Shown piece after piece: positions 54,836-64,000 of a stretch of 64,000 bases of DNA. Positions within the stretch are counted from its first letter, which is position 1; every line of letters starts with the position of its first letter. The notes beneath the pieces are model-generated. The model ran no database searches, was not told where the DNA came from, and saw only the letters and a program-made list of their open reading frames with translations. This DNA is from Eurosta solidaginis (taxonomy: Eukaryota; Arthropoda; Insecta; Diptera; Tephritidae). Location: NCBI RefSeq assembly GCF_040869045.1, contig NC_090319.1, forward strand, positions 260,974,897-261,038,896. Direction: 5' to 3'. The translations under genes and the position numbers were made by a program.

Positions 54836-55529
54836 TTAAGCATTTCTCTTCGATGTCCAAGGGTTACAAGATTTATTGGCTTTAACCGATTAGTATAAGG
54901 AGGAGGATTTACAAAGGGTGCCATTGAAGATTTCGCAAAGCGGAAAGTAAAAACTGTTTTAAATTACTTCTAAAAAGTAAAGCAGATAAACCAAACAAAC
55001 AAGAACGATAAATTTCATTATAGGCCTTATAAAGTAAATTTTAAGCTAAAAAGTCAAAAGGATGAAAACATTTTTTTTGTTCGGCCTAATGCATATCTAT
55101 GTATATATGTGTGGGATTTGTAATTGCATGAAATTGGTAATTATATATGTTTCCATATTTACAATTATGCACATAAGAGCGTGTTCACAATATTATCATA
55201 TACAATATCAAATAGTTATGCCAAGAAATGATAGCCTTCCAGTTTGCATAAATTGATAATTTCTTATAAGTATCCTTCACGACTAAAATTGTTTAAATTG
55301 TTTATTTTTAAATGAGATGTTTCTAATATTGCAAACTTAATATTCATAGATACTTATTGTGTTTGATGCAGAGCTGAAAATATTAACAGAACAAAACATT
55401 TGAATTAATATGTTTTTATATTTGATGAATTGCTTGGGCTTTATTGTCCGGTTCCTCTTCTCTCTGGAGAGTAGTTGCAAAATTGTTTGCAGGGTTTTAA
55501 TGAACTAATTTATTTAATTTGTAGTCATA
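54836..55529. other. AT-rich DNA without recognised features
   Basis: No gene or repeat found. Confidence 0.5.
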
Positions 55530-57846
55530 GGGAGCGATGTCCTTGATACTCAGATTACATTCAGATCTGAGCGTGATATACTAAGGTATGATTGGATGGT
55601 TCTTGCTAGGCCATCCTTCTCCGAGCACGCGTATATCAGCTCCAACATCGCCCTAAAGAGGGTAGAGAAGAGAAGAAGCCCTAGCTTCAAGAACTGGACG
55701 AACTTCCAGAAATATGTAGAAACAAATCTGGAAAACCCAAAGAGGTTGCAAATGTGGAGGAACTGGAGGAGTCCAACGACTGCTCTAAGAAAGACGCTCA
55801 TGACTGCGCATAGCACTGCTTGCCCTCTTAGAAGATTCAGAGGAAAAGCAAAGCCGCCATGGTGAAGCAATGTGACAAGAAGACAGGTAAAATCAATTAT
55901 TAAGCTGGTAAAGGCCGCGGAAAACAAAGCGTGCCATGACGTGCATAGGAATCTTTAACGATCTACAAGCGTGAAATTTCCAGGACGAAGAGGACCTCGA
56001 AAAATTCTTGTGCGTACATCGAGTGCTCCAGCGAAACAGCGTAGTTGAGGAAAATCCTAGCAAGAGGAAAATAGAACAGGGACTAATAAAGAAAGAGAAC
56101 GGGGAATGGTCACGTAATAGTGAGGAGTCTCTTGAGATGCTTTTCGATACACATTTACCATCGGGCGATGATTCCGAAGAGCCAGCAGTTAGCATTTATG
56201 CTTCGATCACGGAGTAGGGCTTGGTTACCGATACCAAAATCGGATAGGTGGTGAAGACTTTCTCTAAGTTTAAACAGTCGCGCGCAGATGGTATATTCTA
56301 TTCACAGCGGTTGTAGAATGGCTTAAATAAAATTTTATAAATGCATAAGACTGAGTCATGTATGTATGAACTCTTGAAGCTTTTCTACCAGAGGCGGAGA
56401 ATAGTTATAAGTATACCAAAGACTGCAGGCCCATTGGCTTAATATTATTTCTGCCCAAAAATCTTTGAGAGGCTGATAGATGTGTACATGAAATCCAACG
56501 TGGATGAAAAGCTGCTCTCCAGAACACAAAATGCGTACACCAAAGGCAAGTCGGTAGGTACTGCGGTGCATAGGGTGGTAATAAACACAGATAAAGGCCT
56601 GGAATATAAGCAGTATGCCTTAGGAGTTTTCTTAGTAACGGCCGGAGCTTTCAACAATATCATGGGTGATCATGGATGGTCTTAGCCGTATAGAAGTGCA
56701 TTCAGCCTTATCCAGATGGATCGGCTGCATGTTAAATTACAGGAAGATTACTTCTAAACCAACTGCTCGGCGGTTCGATGACGGACCCTTCAAACTTCCG
56801 ACTTACGTAGATGACGTTGCAATTGTTACAAGTGGAAAGTGCCTTGATGCGTCGGGCGTTTCGCGATATACAAGGATCCAAATCGGGCCAGGCCAAAGCT
56901 AGAGTGGTAACCCTGCAAGAGAAACCTTGTACAAAATATCAAGGAATCATTTAAGATAGTAAGTTGTAGTGGAAGCTAAACGTGTCAGAGGGAGTGAAGG
57001 AGGCCTTGACGGCACTTTATGTAAGTAAAATAATGCTTAGGTGTACGTGCCGTTTATCGTCCTCTCTCTCTCATTGGGTATTTACAGCGATTGTAAAGCT
57101 TATCCTCTACTTCACAGCCAAAGAAGCCCTGAAAACAATCCTGATGGCTGCACTGCCATTGCTCACATTCCACCTGTAGACCTGGTGGCAAAAAACAAAG
57201 CGTTAAGAACTGTGCCTGGAGGCAGCTTGAGCGCTGACCATACGGCTATAGTAGTATAACGTTATCAATTACAGGGCGAACAGACTACCTGAAGGGTGCC
57301 CAAATAGCGAACCGATGAATCCAAGGTGGTGGAAAGAGTAGGGTCTGCAGTATGTTGCCTTGATCAGGAAATAAGCAGATCCTACAAGCTGTCAGATCGC
57401 TGTAGCGTTTTTCAGGCGCAAGTAGTGACCGTATTAACTTTTATTTTAACAGTCACGTAGCAATGTAGGCAAGAACCCCATATAGCACAGCATCTAAAGT
57501 GTGTAAGCATTCTCTGGAAAGAGTTGGGACAAAGAGAAGCATATATGCATTTATATTTTGTCCCAGAATATATGGGAAAAGGGCGCATTCCTCGAAGCTT
57601 GTTCTGTAGACGTTTGAATTACATAGGGTGAGATTAAGACAAGTCAAGAGGTGCACATGATTGACCAAGCAGGAAAGGTGTAGACCCTAGCGCGGGGCTG
57701 CAAAGTGTTTATTTTATTTATAACATAGGTCCTATTTTTTGATGGGGGTTTTCAGTTTTGTCGTTAAACATACTTCTGATAACACTACGGAGTCATTTAA
57801 TCAATGTGAGGTCCACATGGAACGGCCAGTTCAACCTAACCTAAAC
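55530..57846 (+). mobile_element. LOA-like non-LTR retrotransposon, plus-strand copy
   Basis: Starts within the endonuclease (FSEHAYISSNI in 55596-55865, where SDHxYI is usual), continues with the linker (NSVVEENPSKRKIEQG, 56008-56217) and RT pieces: IDVYMKSNVDEKLL with KGKSVGTAVHRVVI (56482-56685), YVDDVAIV (YADD changed to YVDD) and KYQGII near 56935-56950. The RNase H and C-terminal part is mostly gone. It ends with TTTTTTGATGGGGGTTTTCAG and a TTCAACCTAACCTAA tail. It aligns throughout with the minus-strand copy at 3360-5790 but has many more stops and deletions. Confidence 0.75.
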
Positions 57847-58440
57847 TATCGGTTTGTTATCGATTTTTATCGAAAAATGATCGAATACCTTTTAAAAAGT
57901 TATCGATTTGCTATCGATTTATTGGATATGTTGTCAAAATAGCAACGTAGATAATGATGTGGATGATTATAACGATGCTCGATAGCTAACGTTATCGATG
58001 AGATATGGATTTCTTATCGACAACTGGTCGGTTCTTTATAGAAAAGTTATCGATTTTCTAGCGAAAAAAGTTCGATTATTTATCAAAAAGGTCATTGATT
58101 TTTCGCCGATAATTTTCGATTTGTTCTCAAAGTGTTACCTAATTGATTAATTTCGTTTTGGTGATTTTCCGACACGGTGCATAATTCATGAATATTGAAG
58201 GATTTTCCGTCATCTCTTGGAAAATTTTATTTGCAGAAAAAACGGTTTCGGCGTTGCGCCATCATCTGTGTTATTTTTCATTCTGTTACCTATTTGTTAT
58301 CCACGTATTGTCAATTTATTTTTGTCAAAATGTTACCAATGTTTTATCGAAAAGTTACCGATTTACTATCGGAGTGTTAAAATTTTCATTAACGGATATT
58401 ATTGACGACTAATCAATTTATTAAATAAGAGAGACTGATA
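57847..58440 (+). repeat. Degenerate TATCGA-rich array
   Basis: Loose repeats of GTTATCGATTT, CTATCGATTTATTGG, TTATCGAAAAGTTA and TTACCGATTTACTATCGG continue for nearly 600 bp directly after the LOA-like tail. The period is irregular (about 20-35 bp). Short open frames inside are not genes. Confidence 0.6.
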
Positions 58441-58924
58441 AAACTGCAACATTAAGTCGATAGCACATCGGAAACCCGTCGATAAAAATCCGATTAGGAA
58501 CCAATTAGAAGCCGGTGACTAGGCGATAACAAGCCGATAACTCGACTATATAGAGCGCTGCATAGATTCTAGATAATAAGGTGATAAAAAAACAAATGCT
58601 TGCTGTATCGGTTGTTTCCGATAAGAGGCCGACGAAATTCTTTTCGTGCAGACCGAAATTATTCGTTGCTAAGTTGTCTCTGTCGTAGCTCATCTTCCGT
58701 AGCTCATCAACCCAGTTAATTTAAAAGAATTAGCTGGCTGGACAGACGTACATACATTTGTAGGGTCACATACCACACTTCGCGAGTACTTGGCACTCAC
58801 ACCTTTTTATTACCTTTATATTAAGCCCCTTTCATGTTGTCCCCTCATTTCCATACGAATTTTTGACCCACGGAAAATTCTTTTTCGGTAACTTTCCGTT
58901 GAGATTGACACTTGATACTTACAC
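58441..58924. other. Unassigned; trailing GATAA-rich sequence
   Basis: 58440-58700 still contains CCGATAA and GATAAC words that may be the worn end of the preceding array. No gene. Confidence 0.4.
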
Positions 58925-59176
58925 GCCAACCTAATATAAACGCACGCAAGTCATTTTCTGCCAAAAATGTCTTATGCACATACAACTTGTATGAGAGCAA
59001 CCCAAATTGAATTTGCTGCCTAACTCGATTTACAATTTTTGTTCTGCGTGACATTTAGATTTGACGTTTGCACACATGCTTTACATTGCCGCAACGCATG
59101 CTTATTTGGGTTAGGGCAAAAAACACCGGTTGTTTGCGTGCGCTAAAAAAACGCAGTGCGGTTTTATTAGGTTGGC
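58925..59176. mobile_element. MITE, better preserved copy
   Basis: 252 bp with imperfect terminal inverted repeats GCCAACCTAATATAAACGCA and, inverted, GCCAACCTAATAAAACCGCA. The interior matches 54046-54290. No open frame with a domain. Target duplication unclear. Confidence 0.75.
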
Positions 59177-59204
59177 ATGTTAGAACATAGTTCAGATCTG
59201 GGGG

Positions 59205-60500
59205 ACATTACAATGCAAGTGAAAAAAAAAATCCGCTGGGTGGCGCATGGATCGAGATATACAGCAAATTAATTTTAAAATGGAAATTTTGCTATCGACT
59301 TTTAACTAACTTCTCGGTGATCCAGAGACTTGAAACTTAGCACATAGTTTGCGAGTCGATGGCACTACAATTCGTGGAAAATAAAATGCCACCAGGTGGC
59401 AGACGAATCGAAATAAACGAAAATCCCTGAAAAACCCCAGGGAATCTTGCGATCGATTTTTGAGTAACTTCCCTGTGAGCTAGAGACTTGAAGCTTGGGC
59501 CGTGAGTCTGAACTCGCTGACAATGCAATATTTGATCAAAAAAAATTCGCTAGGTGGCTCTTGGATCGAGATACCAGGAAAATTAGTTTTGATTTGGGAA
59601 TATTTTAAACCATTTTAAACTAACTTCGCGGTGACCTAGAGACTTGAAACTTGGCACACAGTTTGATTGAGATAACTACAAAGCCCCGAAAAACGAGGGG
59701 AATATTGCGATCGATTTTTGAGTAACTTGCCGGTGATGCAATATTTGATCCAAAAAATTCCGCTAGATGGCGCATGGGTCGAGATATTAGAAAATTTAGT
59801 TTTAATTTTGGAATCTTTCAATCCATTTTTAACTAACTTCCCGGTTACCTAGAGACTTTTAGCTTAGCACATCGTTCGTGACACCGTGACAATATAATTT
59901 ATAGAATACAAAGTTCCGCTAGGTGGCGTGCTAATTGAGATAACTACAAATCCATGAAAAACGAGGGGAATATTGCGATCGATTTTTTAGTAACTTGCCG
60001 GTGAGCTTGAGACTTGAAACTTGGGCCGTGGGTCAGAACCCGGTGACAATGCAACATTTGATCAAAACATTCGCTAGGTGGCACGCGGATAGAGATAGTA
60101 AGAAAGCAAATTTTAATTTGGGAATATTTCAATCCATTTTTAACTAACTTCCCGGTTACCTAGAGACTTGCAACTTTGCACTTAGTTAGACCCTGGTGAC
60201 AATACAACTTATAGAACACAAAGTTCCGCTAGTTGGCGCGCTAGTCAATATAACTGCAAATCCTTCCAAAAGGGGGGGGGGGGGTATCTGGTGATCGATT
60301 TACGAGTAACTTCCCGATGCAATATTTTATAAAAAAAATTCAGCTAGGTGGCGCATGGATCGTGATATTGAGAAAACTAGTTTTAAATTGGGAATATTGC
60401 AATCGATTTTTAACTAACTTCCTGGATATCTAGAGACTTGAAACCTGAAATATAGTTTAAAACTCGGTGACAGTGCAATGTTTGATCAAAAAATTTGAGC
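59205..60500 (+). repeat. ~155-bp tandem repeat with ~310-bp higher-order period
   Basis: The word TAGAGACTTGAAACTT or a variant recurs near 59325, 59482, 59636, 59849, 60008, 60161 and 60431. Two unit types alternate: one has CTTGGCACACAGTTTG, the other CTTGGGCCGTGAGTC with GACAATGCAATATTTGATC. Each carries a CCGCTAGGTGGCGCATGG-type word and TTTTTAACTAACTTCCCGG or TTTTTGAGTAACTTGCCGG. Two spacings are short of the expected 310 bp because of internal deletions. A 13-base G run lies at 60272-60284. Confidence 0.88.
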
Positions 60501-60917
60501 TACGTAACGCACAAGTCGAACTATTTAGAAGATTAGACCATACCTTCGTGGCTAGCCTCCTGAGTGTTGCAGGCGTTGTAGAATTCCACCTCGTTGAAGG
60601 CCCAACTCAATGCACGTCCTTGCATAGTTTTAGGCGTACGCGATTTTCACTACGATTCTTTTAGACTTTCAGGCGTATGCGAATTTCACCACAATTTACA
60701 GCTGTGCAATTAAGTAGCTGACAAACGAGGTGGAATTCTCTTGTTATGATGCCAGGTGGAATTCTGTTGTTTTCGCCATTGTTGTCAGCGAAAATTCCAC
60801 AAATTCTCTTAAATCTTGCTATTTTGAACAAACAAAGATAAGAATTTTCGCTCAGGAATTACTTGAATTACCAATCAAAGCTGCAATTGCCTTTTTGTAG
60901 GCAGTACTAAAAAATTG
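60501..60917. other. Unassigned; contains a perfect 15-bp inverted repeat
   Basis: GAATTCCACCTCGTT (60581-60595) and AACGAGGTGGAATTC (60724-60738) are exact reverse complements. Between them AGGCGTACGCGATTTTCACT and AGGCGTATGCGAATTTCACC form a short direct repeat. Another GGTGGAATTCTGTTG follows at 60753. Possibly an old small element. Confidence 0.5.
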
Positions 60918-61178
60918 AAAATAAAAAGATGATAAAAAAATTTTAAGGACTACCTTTATATAAATGAGCCAAAAAATTGAAGCCACTAAAAATGAAATGG
61001 AGCAAAAATGAAAGATTGCAATCTACCTTTATAGTTTTAAATCCCAAAGTTTTTTTACAAGAGCTATTGTTTTTAGACAACATTCAACAAGACTATGTTA
61101 AAGGAATAATTACCTTCTATTTTTTGGTTCATTTATATAAAGGTAGTCCTTAAAATTCTTTTATCATCTTTTTATTTT
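60918..61178. mobile_element. MITE with ~63-bp inverted arms
   Basis: Arms 60918-60981 and 61112-61178 are reverse complements with few mismatches: ATAAAAAGATGATAAAA, TTTTAAGGACTACCTTTATA and TAAATGAGCCAAAAAAT. The loop is about 130 bp, AT-rich and noncoding. No clear target duplication. Confidence 0.8.
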
Positions 61179-62050
61179 TTTTTTGTTTAATGTGCTTTAA
61201 AATCTCAGTCTGACAGTTACAATCAATGTGTTAACTAGAAAATAAATGTACCACCATAAGGTTGAATTCGGCGTGCAGAATACAACTTAAACATCACTGT
61301 GATTGCTATTTGTTGCTATGTGATAAACAAATCCGGTCATTAATAGCAAAGTCTGAAGAGAAACAAGCCGGTGTGATAAAACGAAAATGTCAAACAGTGT
61401 CAACATATGTTCTTTGTACGTTATGCTTGTGAAAATGTGAAGTGCGATATGCTAAATCCAGCTTACAAAAAGAAAACAAAAACTTAGGAAAAATATCCAA
61501 TCTGAATCGAATTAAGCCAAGTAAAGATTTTTAAACTTTTCAAGTAAGCAAAATTGTTTGCTGAAATAATTCTAGGAGCATTTGAGCCCTATCACCACAT
61601 ACATATCTGCCTTTGTCATATGATTTTCTACTCAGCAATCATTTTAGCACAATTTTTCCTTTTCGATGTAGCCAGAACATTGCTTATCAGCCCTCATTTT
61701 ATTTACATTAATTTATTTCTTGTAGCCAAAAATTTTAACTTAACATGCAAATAGAGATTAAAAAAAAAATACGCAATTATCTTTGTATAACACCTGTGAT
61801 ATGTCGCAAGCACCTTTCGTCCTTTCACTTAAGTTCTTTGACTTACGCAAATGATAACGAATGCTCTTGGCAGCTATGCGATACTTAAATAAAAGTTCTT
61901 TAACTTAACAGCTGCTGCCCACAATCAATAACCTGAGGAACAGTAAGTGGTATCAAAACAACTAACTGTATGTAATGAGAATTAAATCGATAAAAACTAA
62001 ATAAATCAGTGAGAATTTTCCTTTATCACACTTTTAAGACAACTGATTCA
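61179..62050. other. AT-rich DNA without recognised features
   Basis: No gene or repeat recognised. Confidence 0.5.
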
Positions 62051-62290
62051 AGTTAGAAGAACCAGGAGCGTTGCAGCCTTGCCCTACCTGTGTTTAATTT
62101 CTGATCCGGAGCGTTTTATTTCATTCGCATGACCTAACGTTCTAAGCCATTGAAGTTTATTAGTGGAACTACGCTCATGTTTGCGTAAAGTTCATTCCTA
62201 TACCTGCTTAGATATGCACCTATCACGGACAGGTCCATAAATCTTAAGTATAGTTTTTATCTCGAATATGCCAGGGTCCAGGTGCAAAAG
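62050..62290 (-). pseudogene. Possible LINE C-terminal relic
   Basis: Across frames on the minus strand KTILKIYGPV, RNELYANMSV and FNGLERxGHANEI can be read. They resemble the KILRxIYGP...RxNxELYxL...RLRWLGHVxRM end region of RTE-like LINE proteins. Frames are broken and the segment is short. Confidence 0.35.
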
Positions 62291-63094
62291 CTATTACCAA
62301 TGAATGTCTAAGCTGTTATTATTTTTCAGTGAATTTGGTTCCGGGATACACGAAATCCTCGCAGTATCGAATGACTGTCATTTTTATGCCACATTGGGAA
62401 ACTCTGGAATTGTAGAGCTCCCTTTTCTGAGAAATTACTCACTTAGGCGTATCCTTGAAAGCGTTCCGCTTTACCTAGTGTATTTAAGCGATTTAAGTAA
62501 CCTCGCGGGCCTTATGGATATTATAACTTTAATGGGCTTGGCAATCATCTTTTTGTTTAGTCAAAGATATGTGCCTCATGTATCCGCTAAAAGTATTCAG
62601 TGTCACTTCTGAAGTTAATGTTAATTATGATACGGACTGGGTATAGGACGTAAAATGTCCCCTAACCTTCTTCGATATTGAGGAAATCGTTCGCTCTCAA
62701 AGAAGTTGTAGCATACGTCGTCTATATTTTCGCTGTTAAAGACTTTCAGGTACTCAATCTATTCCATAGCTATAGGTTCAACAAAGGAATTTATTCCCTG
62801 GCCCACTTTGCCATAATATGACTGCTGTACTGCTATTTTTCCCGTAGCTGTCTCGAAAGAGCATGTCTTCTTGCTTCTGCGATGATTTAAAATAATAATT
62901 TTTATTACTCCTTTTTCCTCAACCAGAATATATAACGGTTTTGTTCCGACAGTGATGAAGACTACTTCCTGGTCCAAAGTGAGAGCGGTTCGGTACTTTC
63001 GGAGTATGGAATCGTAAGCTGGTGCGACTAGTTTCCATGTAAATTGCTTTGAATGACCTGTGTATATTTGCCTTTCATTCTAGAATGTGAGCTT
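62290..63094. other. Unassigned region with two unidentified frames
   Basis: 62304-62612 (+, 102 codons) is hydrophobic in its second half (ITLMGLAIIFLF) and matches no family I know. 62759-62977 (-, 72 codons) is also unidentified. Neither has flanking evidence for being a gene. Confidence 0.35.
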
Positions 63095-63345
63095 CCTTTC
63101 TAGACCTTAGACAGGTTAGGTTGGCTGTTGGCCAACCAGATAGGGAGAGCTCGATTGGACAAAAAGAAGGTCCGTTGTTATACCACATAAGATAACGATG
63201 ACGAAAACTGCAGTTGTTTAGAGAACCATTGCGTGGCAACGATGTATTTCCGAATAAGACCGATCTCGACCCAAGATAAGTCCTTCGAAAATCTAAGTGC
63301 GGGCATACAAGTATGAAGTGTCTCGATGACACTTACCTCCAAATA
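63095..63345 (-). mobile_element. Possible non-LTR retrotransposon 3' end
   Basis: On the minus strand the segment ends in GCCAACAGCCAACCTAACCT then GTC, the CCTAACC-type tail seen on the LOA-like copies. Upstream sequence (GTGTCATCGAGACACTTCAT, a short hairpin) is noncoding. No protein motif supports it. Confidence 0.35.
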
Positions 63346-63499
63346 TTTTTTTGACCTAAGTGTTTCTCTCAGTTTGATGGGCTGCAAACTTAAGATGATT
63401 GAAAATTGGGATCGGCTCATTTGAGCATAAGAATTTCTGTGTTTTGCTGTTGCCATCTTAGTTGGGACCAGCAATCCCAAATAAAATGACTTTATGACC

Positions 63500-64000
63500 A
63501 TCTAAAAGTTATTTCGTAATTTACGAAATTTCCCTTTGACCTTATGAACATTTCAGGAACTCAATCTTTATTTATTTTATAATACGTGGAGGTGCGAAAC
63601 ATAATAATTGACCTTATGACCACTTTAGAAAAAAAGTTTGGCTTTATGATAATTTCTGAGAAGCAGGATGATCACAAAGTCATATTGTAGATGTTGTAAG
63701 GATATGAAATTTTACGTGTGGGCCAATTTTTTATGACCTCCTGCTTATTTGAAGTGGTGTTAAGGTCAATTGCCATTGTGATCGTTGACCTTATGCCTAC
63801 CCACCAATATTCATAAAATTTATATTATTGACATTTCCACCATTGAAAATTTGACACTCTGAATTTCATATAGACGCAACTTCAATAATACTTGTGGCGG
63901 TCAATTGATCTTATATCATCCCTACGGCAAAAAGCTCGATAGGATGGTTTTGGGATGGAACTCAACTCGCAAATATATTAGCAATACGGTTGTCTTAGCA
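63500..64000. repeat. Loose GACCTTATGA-rich stretch
   Basis: GACCTTATGAACATTTC (63537), GACCTTATGACCACTTT (63610), TTATGACCTCCTGC (about 63731) and GACCTTATGCCTACCC (63787) recur irregularly. Similar words appear at 43880-43960 in the family B copy. No unit length can be fixed and there is no gene. Confidence 0.4.

Noticed and set aside
57847..58412. Overlapping 61-74-codon frames at 57739-58412
   Set aside because: They fall in the TATCGA-rich degenerate array and are open in all three frames by composition.

Overview
The window reads as repeat-dense, AT-rich intergenic or heterochromatic DNA from a higher dipteran, most likely a tephritid fruit fly. That placement is inferred from the style and mix of repeats (LOA- and Jockey-type non-LTR retrotransposons, hAT elements with 8-bp target duplications, abundant elements carrying GGGCGTGG boxes and ~130-bp tandem repeats); it was not searched. 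I see no intact host protein gene, no rRNA or functional tRNA gene, no CRISPR array and no bacterial-type operon. Every coding stretch I can recognise belongs to a transposable element and is truncated, frameshifted or interrupted.

Layout. 1-1.8 kb: AT-rich, no gene. 1.8-5.8 kb: a minus-strand LOA-like retrotransposon (RT, RNase H, Cys/His C-terminus) whose 3' part is repeated and bracketed by an inverted duplication. 5.8-7.9 kb: a decayed inverted-repeat DNA element holding SINE copy 1. 7.9-8.4 kb: an RT relic. 8.8-11.8 kb: the first copy of a large hairpin-ended repeat (family A) with ~130-bp tandem units, invaded by a hairpin-rich retroelement tail. 12-24 kb: mostly featureless, with several short inverted-repeat elements, a mini-me-like element and SINE 2. 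23.8-26.5 kb: an ATTCGAATA-rich element with SINEs 3 and 4. 26.9-30 kb: a Jockey-like fragment and a 1-kb inverted-repeat element. 30-36.5 kb: family B and family A copies, SINE 5. 37-39 kb: an RT relic split by SINE 6. 41.5-44.3 kb: a family B copy split by SINE 7 and a mini-me-like element.

44.4-53.4 kb is the centrepiece, a nest of at least five transposons. hAT element A (44455-52512) is flanked by GTAAGGAT/GTAAGGTT. Its transposase is interrupted, exactly in frame and with an 8-bp duplication, by hAT element B (46504-50967). B contains a 2.7-kb Jockey-like element with a 12-bp duplication; A also contains a second, very similar Jockey-like copy with a 14-bp duplication. A third hAT element, C (52521-53390), abuts A and uses the same 8-bp target, so the order is target-A-target-C-target.

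53.4-64 kb: a GC-rich island, two related 250-bp MITEs, an RTE-like tail, a plus-strand LOA-like copy, a TATCGA-rich array, a ~155/310-bp higher-order tandem repeat, a 260-bp MITE and decayed retroelement ends. The elements do not form a pathway. Their relations are those of insertion order, and the nested target duplications allow that order to be read.
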